From positions 1 through 35,779 of the forward strand of contig JAPLKF010000092.1 in NCBI GenBank assembly GCA_026388215.1: a stretch of DNA of 35,779 bases, read 5' to 3'. The translations under genes were made by a program, and so were the position numbers. The stretch is from Pseudomonadota bacterium (GTDB lineage: Bacteria > Desulfobacterota > Syntrophorhabdia > Syntrophorhabdales > Syntrophorhabdaceae). Positions 1 to 6,886 of this stretch are shown one piece after another (the stretch's first letter is position 1; the number at the start of each line of letters is the position of its first letter). The notes under the pieces were generated by a model. The model saw nothing but the letters and a program-made list of their open reading frames with translations, did not search any database and was not told where the DNA came from.

Positions 1-501
1 AAGGGTAAAAAGATTCTCTTTATAGGTGGCGGGATTGGACTGGCACCGCTTAGAACACTCATCCTCTTTATGCTGGATAACAGAGCTGACTATAAGGACA
101 TTACAATCATCTATGGAGCAAGGACACCGCCGGACCTTTGCTACAAAGATGATTTGAAAGAATGGGAATCACGTTCCGGTGTTGAGCTGATCCTTACGGT
201 TGATAATGAATATCCGGGGTGGGAAAAGCGGATTGGATTCGTTCCAACCGTGCTTAATGAAATTGCGCCATCACCCGATGATACGGTGGCAATAACCTGC
301 GGACCTCCCATTATGATTAAATTCGTCCTTCAGAATCTGGCTAAGCTGAATTTCAGGGATGAAGATGTCATTACAACGCTGGAGAGGCGTATGAAATGTG
401 GTATAGGCCTGTGTGGTCGTTGCAATCTCGGCTCGAAGTACGTATGTAAGGACGGACCTGTATTTTCCCTTGCCCAGCTCAAAGAACTACCAGAAGAGTA
501 A
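1..501 (+). CDS. Hydrogenase/sulfhydrogenase gamma-type FAD/NAD(P)- and [2Fe-2S]-binding subunit (3' part)
   Basis: The gene enters from the left edge in frame 1, so only its last 166 codons are seen. It begins in the NAD(P)-binding half with GGGIGLAPLRTLI, the usual glycine-rich turn of ferredoxin-NADP reductase-like folds. It continues through YGARTPPDL and CGPPIMIKFV and ends in the cysteine cluster CGIGLCGRCNLGSKYVC, a C-x4-C-x2-C-x7-C pattern that binds [2Fe-2S] in the PyrK / dihydroorotate-dehydrogenase electron-transfer family. The following KDGPVF is typical of hydrogenase and sulfhydrogenase gamma subunits. In that family the protein moves electrons between NAD(P)H and a partner hydrogenase or heterodisulfide-reductase-like complex in the cytoplasm. 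The partner genes would lie upstream, outside the window. PyrK or an anaerobic sulfite reductase B subunit is a less likely alternative. Confidence 0.85.
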   Translation, partial: KGKKILFIGGGIGLAPLRTLILFMLDNRADYKDITIIYGARTPPDLCYKDDLKEWESRSGVELILTVDNEYPGWEKRIGFVPTVLNEIAPSPDDTVAITCGPPIMIKFVLQNLAKLNFRDEDVITTLERRMKCGIGLCGRCNLGSKYVCKDGPVFSLAQLKELPEE

Positions 502-519
502 CAAAAAAACAGGGTTCAG

Positions 520-546
520 GGATTCAAGGGTTTAAGGATTCAAGGG
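520..546. repeat. Direct repeat GGATTCAAGGG, 16-bp period
   Basis: GGATTCAAGGG occurs at 520-530 and again at 536-546, embedded in further GGGTT/AAGGG words. It sits directly behind the stop codon of the flavoprotein gene. Similar self-similar word patches occur in other gaps of this window (6723-6806, 6815-6858, 15761-15800, 17042-17104), so it looks like one of a family of simple intergenic patches rather than an operator. Confidence 0.5.
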
Positions 547-772
547 GTTAGGGTCACAATGCCTATTTTTTTAACCCCCATGGACCTCCAGCACGCCAGT
601 GAAGATTGAATGGTTCTCCTTTTGCTCATAAAGCTCTTTCTTTGAGGACGTGGGAGGTTTCGCCGGAGAAGTTTGGGCCGTAGATTGCTTTTCGGTAAGG
701 AATGATTGATAAAAAAGTGATTTTTCAAGACCTGACCCCAAATTCCCTACCAAATTCCCTAAGCCTGAATTC

Positions 773-985
773 TTACCCATCCGAACTCAATTGTCCAAAA
801 TGGTAACTTATGTTTTCAGGTTTTAATTCAATTAACCAGCGATAACTTTCTGCAATGGAGTTTTTTATAAATAAGTGATTTATACCGTGTTTCAATTGGT
901 AATCTTCAACGCCAAAGATAATGATCCTTCCGTTCAAGGGGTCAATATATTTTGTTGCATATAGTAAACCGTATTCAACAATTCT
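773..985 (-). pseudogene. Remnant of an unrecognised gene (C-terminal fragment)
   Basis: On the minus strand an open frame of about 70 codons reads through 985-773 with protein-like composition, for example GRIIIFGVEDYQLKHGINH and ESYRWLIELKPENISYHFGQ, ending in a TAA at 773-775. It has no ATG, GTG or TTG start near its 5' end. A TGA lies just upstream at 986-988, and the sequence before that (NPFEELLN) continues in another frame. This is what a frameshifted, truncated gene end looks like. I do not recognise the family. The call rests on composition only. Confidence 0.35.
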
Positions 986-1141
986 TCAAAAGGATTTTAA
1001 CTTGCAAATTAATTAAAATTATAGGAGAACTAAGAAAAGGAGGATAGGGATCAACGTTAAATGTTATATTGCAGCTCCCTGACACCCCTTTTTTTTCTTT
1101 CCTGACAATTTTTAAACGACGCCGCACGAAGGAGGCAACAA

Positions 1142-3088
1142 ATGAACTACGCAAAAAAGGCAGTTTTAGCCATGATGATTCTGGCTGTAATACTTGTCGG
1201 TCCATCGATACCGGCCCATGCCGGCCAAAGCGCAGTACCCGATCCTCGGCTGGACACGCTTTTCCTCGGAACTAAAGGCGAAACCAGCGATTTCTTTCTC
1301 GATATGCTGAACATGATGATGAAAGAGCATGTAACTTGGCGACAAAGCTTCCATCCCGAAGATTCACAGGCAATAAGCAATAAAAACCTCGCCTCACCGG
1401 AAGCGGCCGATGCCCGGAAAAAACTGAAGGAAGTCCTGTCAACGCTCTCCACAAGACTGCAAAAAGGTTCAAACCCCTGGTTCTCCCCCAGATACCTGGG
1501 ACACATGAACGCGGATCTGCTTCTCCCAGGCGTCATCGGTTACATGGCCGCCATTCTCTACAATTCGAACAACGTCGTTTATGAAGGTGGGCCAGCCACT
1601 ACCGAAATGGAGCTTGAGGTGGGATTGCAGTTAGCCCGATTACTTGGCTATAATCCCGAGAAAGCATGGGGGAACATCACGTCTGGCGGTACGAATGCCA
1701 ACTTCCAGGCCCTCTGGTATGCCAGAAATCTGAAATCCTTCCCCCTGGCTGTTAAAGCCGTTATGCCGGAGCTGGTCAAGGGCCAGAGCGGGCAACACCT
1801 CTTGAACATGCCGGTCAGCGAGGCTCTGGACCTCCTCGATAAAGTCAAAAACAGCCCCCAATATGAAGCCGTCCTCAAACATACCGTCAAAGGAAAAGGG
1901 GTTGATCCCAAAAAGCTCGGGAAACTTCTTGTTCCGCAATCCAGACACTATTCCTGGGACAAGGCGGCTGATGTTTTCGGCATCGGCAGCCAGAACATGA
2001 TTGCCATCCCCGTAGACAAAAATTACCGCATGGATATTTCCGCCTTAGATCGGACAATTGCAGACCTGGTTAAGAAAAAGATCCCCATTCTGGCCGTAGT
2101 TTCGGTCCTTGGTAGCACAGAGGAAGGGGCGGTGGACGAAACACATCGGATCGCCGCTTTGCAGAAAAAATATGCCGCTCGCGGGGTGGGCTTCTACTAT
2201 CACGTGGACGCCGCCTATGGAGGCTACGCGCGAAGCCTTTTCATCGATGGGTCAGGGGTATTCATGGGACTGGACCAGGTCAGAAAAACAGCACTTGATT
2301 ATTATCATATTTCAGAATCAGCCGCGTGGCCCACGGAGAGCGTCTATGAATCTTACAAGGCCGTACCGGAAGCAGATTCCGTGACCATCGACTCTCATAA
2401 GCTGGGTTATGTTCCCTACCCGGCCGGGGCGGTTGTCTTCAAAGATAAGCGGATACTGGCAGTGCAGACCTTCCACGCCGCCTACGTCCAGGATTTGCGC
2501 GCGAAAGCCCCGGTGAGTATTGGCCACTATGTCCTTGAGGGCTCAAAGCCGGGGGCTGCTGCAGCCGCAGTCTGGACCGCGCATCAGGTGTCACCGTTAA
2601 ACGTGGACGGCTATGGGCAGTTGCTCGGCCGTACGATCAAGACTGCAAACATGTTATACGAATCAATGGTCAAGGCAGCGCCTTTCAAGGCGCAAAACGG
2701 CCGGACATATAAGTTCGTGCCACTGGTTAAACCAGATCTGAACATTGTAGATTACGTGCTCAAGGAAGTCGGAAACCCCAGCTTGGAATCCATGAACAAG
2801 CTAAACCAGGCCATTTACGATGAGTGCTCCTACGTATCCGGAGACTTGATGAAAAAGGATTTCATCACCTCCAAGACCGTCTTCTCTCCGGTGGAATACG
2901 GGAACACGCCGCTTGATCTCGTCCGGAAGTGTGGGTTAAATGATGCCGAATGGAAAAAGACGCCATCAGTTCTGGTGCTGAGATCAACCATCATGACGCC
3001 GTATCTGGCCGATGAAGCCGAATTCAGGGCCTATTTTGATAGGTTGGTTGAGATTTTGAAAAAAGTAATCACCAAGGTTGAAGGGTAG
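1142..3088 (+). CDS. Tyrosine-decarboxylase-family PLP enzyme with an N-terminal signal peptide
   Basis: 648 residues. From about residue 35 the protein follows the group II PLP decarboxylase family and, from memory, the long bacterial tyrosine decarboxylases (TyrDC, about 620 aa) rather than glutamate decarboxylase: HVTWRQSF, SPRYLGHMNADLLLP, SNNVVYEGGPATTEMELEVG, LLVPQSRHYSWDKAADVFGI, VLGSTEEGAVDE. The pyridine-binding Asp is D356 in HVDAAYGGYAR and the Schiff-base Lys is K420 in TIDSHKLGYVPYPAG, so the active site looks intact. Expected chemistry is decarboxylation of L-tyrosine (perhaps phenylalanine or DOPA) to the amine and CO2. The oddity is the start: MNYAKKAV, a hydrophobic core, then PAHA before GQS, a Sec signal peptide with cleavage after A27, which the family normally lacks. 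The start is supported by GGAGG eight bases upstream. Codons look more G/C-ending than in the housekeeping genes, which suggests transfer. Confidence 0.88.
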   Translation: MNYAKKAVLAMMILAVILVGPSIPAHAGQSAVPDPRLDTLFLGTKGETSDFFLDMLNMMMKEHVTWRQSFHPEDSQAISNKNLASPEAADARKKLKEVLSTLSTRLQKGSNPWFSPRYLGHMNADLLLPGVIGYMAAILYNSNNVVYEGGPATTEMELEVGLQLARLLGYNPEKAWGNITSGGTNANFQALWYARNLKSFPLAVKAVMPELVKGQSGQHLLNMPVSEALDLLDKVKNSPQYEAVLKHTVKGKGVDPKKLGKLLVPQSRHYSWDKAADVFGIGSQNMIAIPVDKNYRMDISALDRTIADLVKKKIPILAVVSVLGSTEEGAVDETHRIAALQKKYAARGVGFYYHVDAAYGGYARSLFIDGSGVFMGLDQVRKTALDYYHISESAAWPTESVYESYKAVPEADSVTIDSHKLGYVPYPAGAVVFKDKRILAVQTFHAAYVQDLRAKAPVSIGHYVLEGSKPGAAAAAVWTAHQVSPLNVDGYGQLLGRTIKTANMLYESMVKAAPFKAQNGRTYKFVPLVKPDLNIVDYVLKEVGNPSLESMNKLNQAIYDECSYVSGDLMKKDFITSKTVFSPVEYGNTPLDLVRKCGLNDAEWKKTPSVLVLRSTIMTPYLADEAEFRAYFDRLVEILKKVITKVEG

Positions 3089-3230
3089 GTCAAAGGGCTG
3101 AAATTGCTGTCCCTGAACATTTAGGACATCAAAATCGACATTTCGACTTCTTCCTGAAAAATGTTGTTCTTACTCCTGCCCCTTGATATGCAATACTTCA
3201 AGCGGTAATGGTCAATACTATAGAATCTTA

Positions 3231-3259
3231 TTGACATTTATTGAGTACAATATCACAAT
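3231..3259 (+). promoter_or_regulatory. Candidate promoter for the small secreted repeat protein
   Basis: TTGACA at 3231-3236, a 17-bp spacer and CACAAT at 3254-3259, 35 bp upstream of the ATG at 3294. The -35 is perfect and the -10 matches four of six. The downstream gene also has its own GGGAGG ribosome-binding site, which fits an independent transcript. Confidence 0.35.
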
Positions 3260-3293
3260 AGAATAAAAGAGTTACATAGAAAGGGAGGATACC

Positions 3294-3677
3294 ATGCGTT
3301 TTATAATCTTGTTCGTTGTTTTTTTATTCGTGCTTGTCTCGTTCCTATTTTCGGGTATGGTTGCTTTTGCGGCGCAAGCAACGGCTGATCTGAAGAAGCC
3401 CGTAGAACAGTGTGTGAAAGGCGGTAAGGCCCTTCCGACCGTGAAGACAAAGGACAACTGCATCAAAGAAGGAGGAACTTGGGTGAAAATGGGGGCGCCG
3501 GAGCCACCCGATCCACTCGGGAAAAGCAAAGCAAGGCCACCCGATCCCCTCGAGAAAAGCAAAGCGAAGTTGCCGGATGATCCTTTCAATAAAAGCAAGG
3601 CAATGCCAATTGATCCGCTCGAGAAAAGCAAAGCAATGCCGTCCGGAGGACAGATAGCGCCGTCCGGCGGACAGTGA
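3294..3677 (+). CDS. Small secreted protein with a two-cysteine motif and a Pro-Asp-Leu/Lys-Ser-Lys-Ala repeat tail
   Basis: 127 residues, family not recognised. It starts with a clear Sec signal peptide (MRFIILFVVF, a long hydrophobic core, cleavage near FAA/Q at residues 26-27). The mature part has a short segment with two cysteines, C40 and C56, in a CVKGGKA...NCIKEGGTW arrangement; a disulfide or ligand-binding hairpin is possible. From residue 71 there are four imperfect 11-12-residue units of the form P-x-D-P-L-E-K-S-K-A-x, then two copies of PSGGQ at the C-terminus. The tail is Pro/Lys-rich and low-complexity, like cell-wall or surface linker tails. GGGAGG precedes the ATG. It probably acts in the periplasm or outside; function unknown. 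Confidence 0.7.
   Translation: MRFIILFVVFLFVLVSFLFSGMVAFAAQATADLKKPVEQCVKGGKALPTVKTKDNCIKEGGTWVKMGAPEPPDPLGKSKARPPDPLEKSKAKLPDDPFNKSKAMPIDPLEKSKAMPSGGQIAPSGGQ
3504..3638 (+). repeat. In-frame tandem repeats coding the P-x-DPLEKSKA units
   Basis: Four direct repeats of 33, 33, 36 and 33 bp, all multiples of three, each carrying a GATCC..CTCGAGAAAAGCAAAGC-like core. They are followed by two shorter copies of CCGTCCGG(A/C)GGACAG. The DNA identity is higher than the protein needs, which points to recent duplication and possible length variation between strains. Confidence 0.75.
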
Positions 3678-3819
3678 CCACTCGAAGGAACCCCGCGGAG
3701 TTTAACCGGACATGCTATATCCCTTCGGAGAAAGTTTAATTTTTTAACTGGTCATTTTCAAACTGACCCACTATCAGGACAAGGGCACAGCACACCTTCT
3801 ATGTTTCTGCCAAGCAAGT

Positions 3820-4143
3820 TCAATCTACCAGCGTTTCTCTTATTACTGCTTTCACTTTTTGCATTGTGCTTTCATTGAGTTTACCCAGTTTTTTAACAAG
3901 CCTGATTTTGTCAACTGTTCTTATCTGGTCAAGTACAATCCATCCTAATTTCCCTTGGAGCGTGACTCGTACTCTCGTGGGGTAAGAGTGTGATTTTGTT
4001 GTCATGGGAACAATAATGATTGTCTGGATATGCCTGTTCATTTCATCCGGAGATACCACTACGCATGGCCTCGTCTTTTTTATTTCTGAACCAACGGCAG
4101 GATCAAGGTTAACAAGGTATATCTCGTACTGTTTTATTTCCAT
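3820..4143 (-). CDS. mazF: MazF/PemK-type endoribonuclease toxin
   Basis: 107 residues from the ATG at 4143. An in-frame TTG two codons earlier is possible, but AAGGA sits six bases before the ATG. The N-terminal GEIYLV-like strand (YEIYLVNLDPAVGSEIKKTR), the PCVVVSPDEMN segment and IIIVPMTTKSHSYPTRV are hallmarks of the MazF/PemK fold, whose members cleave mRNA at short sequences. The family's conserved Arg-Pro (TRPCVVVS) and Thr-Ser-like (MTTKS) active-site region are present. It overlaps the antitoxin gene by 10 bp, so translation is likely coupled. The product should be neutralised by the upstream-encoded AbrB/MazE protein. Confidence 0.9.
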   Translation of the reverse strand: MEIKQYEIYLVNLDPAVGSEIKKTRPCVVVSPDEMNRHIQTIIIVPMTTKSHSYPTRVRVTLQGKLGWIVLDQIRTVDKIRLVKKLGKLNESTMQKVKAVIRETLVD

Positions 4144-4385
4144 TCCCAATCCTTCTCGAAACTGTCAGTAATTCCATCTATGAGCAGAGAATCATCCCCG
4201 TTTGCGTGCATTGTATTGAATGCCTTATCCCATCCTTCTCGAGGTCTTTTTTTAACAGGGTTTATAATAATCCTTTGTCCCTTTATGTCGATATCGATTA
4301 TATTGTCAATACCACATTGTTTTAAGAAGGAAGAAGGGATACGTATTCCTTTCGAATTTCCTATAGATACAAGCTTAGTTCTCAT
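4134..4385 (-). CDS. mazE: MazE-type AbrB-fold antitoxin
   Basis: 83 residues. The N-terminal half is a SpoVT/AbrB swapped-hairpin DNA-binding domain: TKLVSIGNSKGIRIPSSFL and IDIDIKGQRIIINPVKK. The C-terminal part (HANGDDSLLIDGITDSFEKD) is acidic and presumably the flexible segment that blocks MazF. An AAGGAG ribosome-binding site precedes the ATG. The gene is first in the two-gene operon, as usual for MazEF. The promoter region carries an inverted repeat over the -10 box, consistent with autorepression. Confidence 0.9.
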   Translation of the reverse strand: MRTKLVSIGNSKGIRIPSSFLKQCGIDNIIDIDIKGQRIIINPVKKRPREGWDKAFNTMHANGDDSLLIDGITDSFEKDWEWK

Positions 4386-4404
4386 AATCAGACTCCTTAA
4401 TATT

Positions 4405-4452
4405 ATTAATTATGTAATTATATTGTAATTCCATTAATAAAGCAAGTGTCAA
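4405..4452 (-). promoter_or_regulatory. mazEF promoter with inverted-repeat operator
   Basis: On the minus strand TTGACA (4447-4452), a 19-bp spacer and TACAAT (4422-4427) lie about 37 bp before the mazE start. The -10 region is flanked by ATTAAT arms at 4405-4410 and 4433-4438 and contains inner AATTA/TAATT repeats, so a bound MazE-MazF complex would cover the -10. The site is inferred from symmetry and position. Confidence 0.5.
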
Positions 4453-4497
4453 TTATCATCGGGAGAGGAGGAGAGGGACACTCATTAAATTATGAAA

Positions 4498-4531
4498 TTC
4501 CTGAAAAGACATAAGGTCAAGAACTCAGGAA
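4498..4531 (-). terminator. Hairpin at the end of the DUF1846 gene
   Basis: TTCCTGA (4498-4504) and TCAGGAA (4525-4531) form a perfect 7-bp stem with a 20-base loop. The stem includes the stop codon of the minus-strand gene and is followed on that strand by an A/T-rich stretch. The loop is long and the T-run poor, so termination is uncertain. Confidence 0.3.
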
Positions 4532-6042
4532 ATGAAGAGATTTTTTGTGGAAAAATTTGGGTCGCTGGTCAGGTTAACCCCGAGGCGTCTCAACCCTGCC
4601 TCATCTCCCGGTGTGGGGATATGGGTTATATGTACCTCACAGTCCCGGAGCTCCTTTAATGTTTCCATGGCTAATTGGGCTGCGGGATTGGTTATAGCGC
4701 TGACAGCAAGAGCGATGAGAGCTTCCTCCAGATCCAGACTGACTGTTTTCTCATTCAGAATTTCCGTTTTGAGTTTGTGCACAGACCCGGTGATATAATC
4801 AGGCAACAACTTCAATTTATCTGGAATGCCCGCTAAATGTTTGATGGCATGCATAATCAAGCTGGTAGCCGCATGCATGAGCGGAGAATTATTCCCTGTA
4901 ATGATAGTGCCGTCCTTCAACTCAATAGCAGCCCCGCAGTAAATTCCCTCATTTCCCTTATTTTCCTCCTGTCCAGCCCTGGCCGCTTCACGGGCCGGTG
5001 CCACAACCCTGCGGTATTCCGGCTTAAGGTTGCAGTCCTCGATAAAAAGCTCTACCCTTTGTACGGTATCTTTGTCTGCAAAACCCATGGCGTACTCACA
5101 CCGGTAACGGAAATACCTGCGGATGATTTCCTGCATGGCAGCTTCCTTTGTGCCTTCATCGACCGTGATGGCAAAACCGGCCCGGTTTACCCCCATGTCT
5201 GTCGGTGATTTGTAAAGTGATTCACCCCCCGTTATTTTTTCCAATATCCTTTTTAAAACAGGAAATACTTCCACATCCCGATTGTAATTCACCACAATCT
5301 GTCCGTAGGCATCCAGATGAAACGGGTCAATCAGGTTAAAATCTTTGATGTCCGCAGTGGCCGCTTCATAGGCAACATTTACCGGATGTTTGAGCGGCAG
5401 GTTCCAGATAGGAAAAGTTTCAAACTTGGCGTATCCGGATTTTATTCCCCGCCGATAGTCGTGGTAGAGTTGAGATAGGCAGGTAGCCAACTTACCACTT
5501 CCCGGGCCAGGGCCTGTCACTATGACTAATGGTTTTTCTGTTTCGATATACCCATTCGCCCCATAGCCTTCATCGCTGACGATCAATTCGACATCTGTTG
5601 GATATCCCCTGGTATAACTGTGGGTATAAACCTTTATCCCCCGTCTCTCCAACTTATTTTTAAACAATGTGGCTGCTGGTTGGTTTTCAAAACGGGTAAT
5701 GTTCACACCCAGCACATTGATCCCCAAGCCCCTCAAGTCATCGATGAGTTTGAGGGCATCCGAATCGTAAGTAATACCAAAATCAGCCCTTATCTTCTTC
5801 CTTTCAATATCCCCGGCGTAGATGCATAGCAGAATATCGGCCTTATCTTTCAATTCCGAGAGCAGCCTCATTTTGATATTTGGATCATAGCCGGGTAGAA
5901 CCCTTGCAGCATGGTAATCATATAAAATTTTTCCGCCAAACTCGAGATATAATTTATTATCAAACATTTTCACTCTTTCAAGAATTTCCGATGTTTGTTC
6001 TTTCAGGTACTTTTCGTTATCAAAACAGATCTTTTGGATCAT
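4525..6042 (-). CDS. DUF1846 family protein
   Basis: 505 residues, the usual full length for the DUF1846 family (Pfam name recalled from the sequence pattern). Recognisable segments are CFDNEKYL at the start, LYLEFGGKILYDYHAARVLP (about 32-51), a glycine-rich loop VIVTGPGPGSGKLATCLSQL near 170-190 that resembles a P-loop, and DPFHLDAYGQIVVNYNRD. Members are widespread in anaerobes and Firmicutes and have been solved structurally, but I know of no established reaction. The P-loop-like GSGK suggests nucleotide or phosphate binding. GGAAGGAG precedes the ATG. Neighbours do not point to a pathway. Confidence 0.85.
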   Translation of the reverse strand: MIQKICFDNEKYLKEQTSEILERVKMFDNKLYLEFGGKILYDYHAARVLPGYDPNIKMRLLSELKDKADILLCIYAGDIERKKIRADFGITYDSDALKLIDDLRGLGINVLGVNITRFENQPAATLFKNKLERRGIKVYTHSYTRGYPTDVELIVSDEGYGANGYIETEKPLVIVTGPGPGSGKLATCLSQLYHDYRRGIKSGYAKFETFPIWNLPLKHPVNVAYEAATADIKDFNLIDPFHLDAYGQIVVNYNRDVEVFPVLKRILEKITGGESLYKSPTDMGVNRAGFAITVDEGTKEAAMQEIIRRYFRYRCEYAMGFADKDTVQRVELFIEDCNLKPEYRRVVAPAREAARAGQEENKGNEGIYCGAAIELKDGTIITGNNSPLMHAATSLIMHAIKHLAGIPDKLKLLPDYITGSVHKLKTEILNEKTVSLDLEEALIALAVSAITNPAAQLAMETLKELRDCEVHITHIPTPGDEAGLRRLGVNLTSDPNFSTKNLFIS

Positions 6043-6495
6043 TTCTCCTTCCCCGAACCTCCATACATGAAATTTTTGTTAGAACAATTATAATAATGCA
6101 TTCCGAAAAGATTGGATAGTAAAAAAAAATAAATATTATCCCAAAAACCTTACCATGAAATATTTTTCCTTTAAAATGTGGGACAGTTCTCCCCGGTGGT
6201 TCATATTTCCCCGGAAGCATTTGTCACTTTAATGATGTGTTCGCTGTTCCGTCCTGTTTTGCACAAAAGTTTCTATCATACTAAACCATATGATTTTATT
6301 AGGCAATTTCTAAAATAGTGAGTGGGTATAGTCAATCTGTCCATGTACTGGGACTATGGCAAGCAGATTGCATCCTATGAACAGAACAGGAAATTATTAG
6401 CACAATAAATAGCTGAAAGGGGGCGCGTATGAAAAATATGGCCCGGATGAATAGGGATTTACTGAGGTAGGAATCAGGCTTTTGAGGCTCAATGC

Positions 6496-6693
6496 CTACC
6501 ATTCACGCTCATTATCTTCATCGTCACCACCCCCCCCCTCTGTGCCTTCTCGCGATTGATACCTGCACGTTTTATTTTTGAAATAGGATGTACACGTTGA
6601 CAATGGAATACAGGGCACATTGTTCAGGATACACCACCTTCCGCCTGATCCAAAGAAGGACATGCCAAGGATATCAAAAAGGTCGTCTTCCAT
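6496..6693 (-). CDS. Possible small cysteine-rich protein with a G9 tract
   Basis: 65 codons, not recognised. The N-terminus, MEDDLFDILGMSFFGSGG, could form an amphipathic helix. It is followed by four cysteines (C21, C28, C34, C42) in WCILNNVPCIPLSTC and NKTCRYQ, then a Gly/acidic tail (EGTEGGGGDDEDNEREW). GGGGA lies seven bases before the ATG. The glycines are coded partly by an uninterrupted run of nine Gs (C run at 6530-6538 on the plus strand), a place where slippage would alter the last residues. It lies downstream of, and on the same strand as, an O-methyltransferase gene. It could be a genuine small metal-binding or modified peptide, or a chance frame. Confidence 0.35.
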   Translation of the reverse strand: MEDDLFDILGMSFFGSGGRWCILNNVPCIPLSTCTSYFKNKTCRYQSREGTEGGGGDDEDNEREW

Positions 6694-6722
6694 AATGGAT
6701 TCCCCGAACGTTAGCTAAGGAC

Positions 6723-6806
6723 AGAGAGCACAGAGCAATGAGTCTCGTGGATCGTACCCCCCACATGAGCGAAGTGCTGAGAGCATAGAGCTAAGAACTC
6801 AGAGCA
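6723..6806. repeat. AGAGCA/CAGAG word-repeat patch
   Basis: Repeated words GAGAGCACAGAGCAATGAG, GAGAGCATAGAGC and ACTCAGAGCAAT lie within about 85 bp, between the small ORF and the methyltransferase gene. There is no coding potential. It resembles the other self-similar intergenic patches of this window. Confidence 0.45.
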
Positions 6807-6886
6807 ATATCGTGATTCACCCCTTTACCCCTAAAAGATTCTAAACCCTTAAAACTAAAAATACAATTATTTTCAGTGTAGTTTGC

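Larger units (their letters stand above)
502..1141. other. 640-bp gene-poor gap with repeats and a decayed reading frame
   Basis: The gap after the flavoprotein gene holds a short direct-repeat patch at 520-546, a tandem CCAAATTCCCTA pair near 738-761, and a minus-strand reading-frame remnant at 773-985 (separate entry). Other open frames here lack a ribosome-binding site and recognisable motifs. No terminator hairpin with a T-run and no confident promoter for the downstream decarboxylase was found, although that gene has a strong AAGGAGG at about 1129-1135. Confidence 0.5.
6043..6886. other. 844-bp gap between the DUF1846 gene and the methyltransferase
   Basis: The gap contains one possible small minus-strand gene (6496-6693), a word-repeat patch (6723-6806) and a second G/A/T patch (6815-6858). 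Two very short plus-strand frames (6343-6408, 21 codons, and 6430-6471, 13 codons) are also present. The second has a GGGGG just before its ATG, but neither has a recognisable product. The rest shows no clear signal. Confidence 0.45.

Noticed and set aside
571-780. 69-codon minus-strand frame starting MGKNSGLGNL
   Set aside because: Its start overlaps a repeat (CCAAATTCCCTA) and the end of the decayed frame, has no ribosome-binding site, and shows no recognisable motif.
3740-3790. Possible insertion-sequence end (ctggtcattttcaaactgac)
   Set aside because: It is reminiscent of words seen near some IS elements, but no transposase, inverted-repeat partner or target duplication was found.
6343-6471. 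Two tiny plus-strand frames (21 and 13 codons)
   Set aside because: They are too short to judge; one has a GGGGG before its ATG but ends after 13 codons. They could be relics but cannot be supported.
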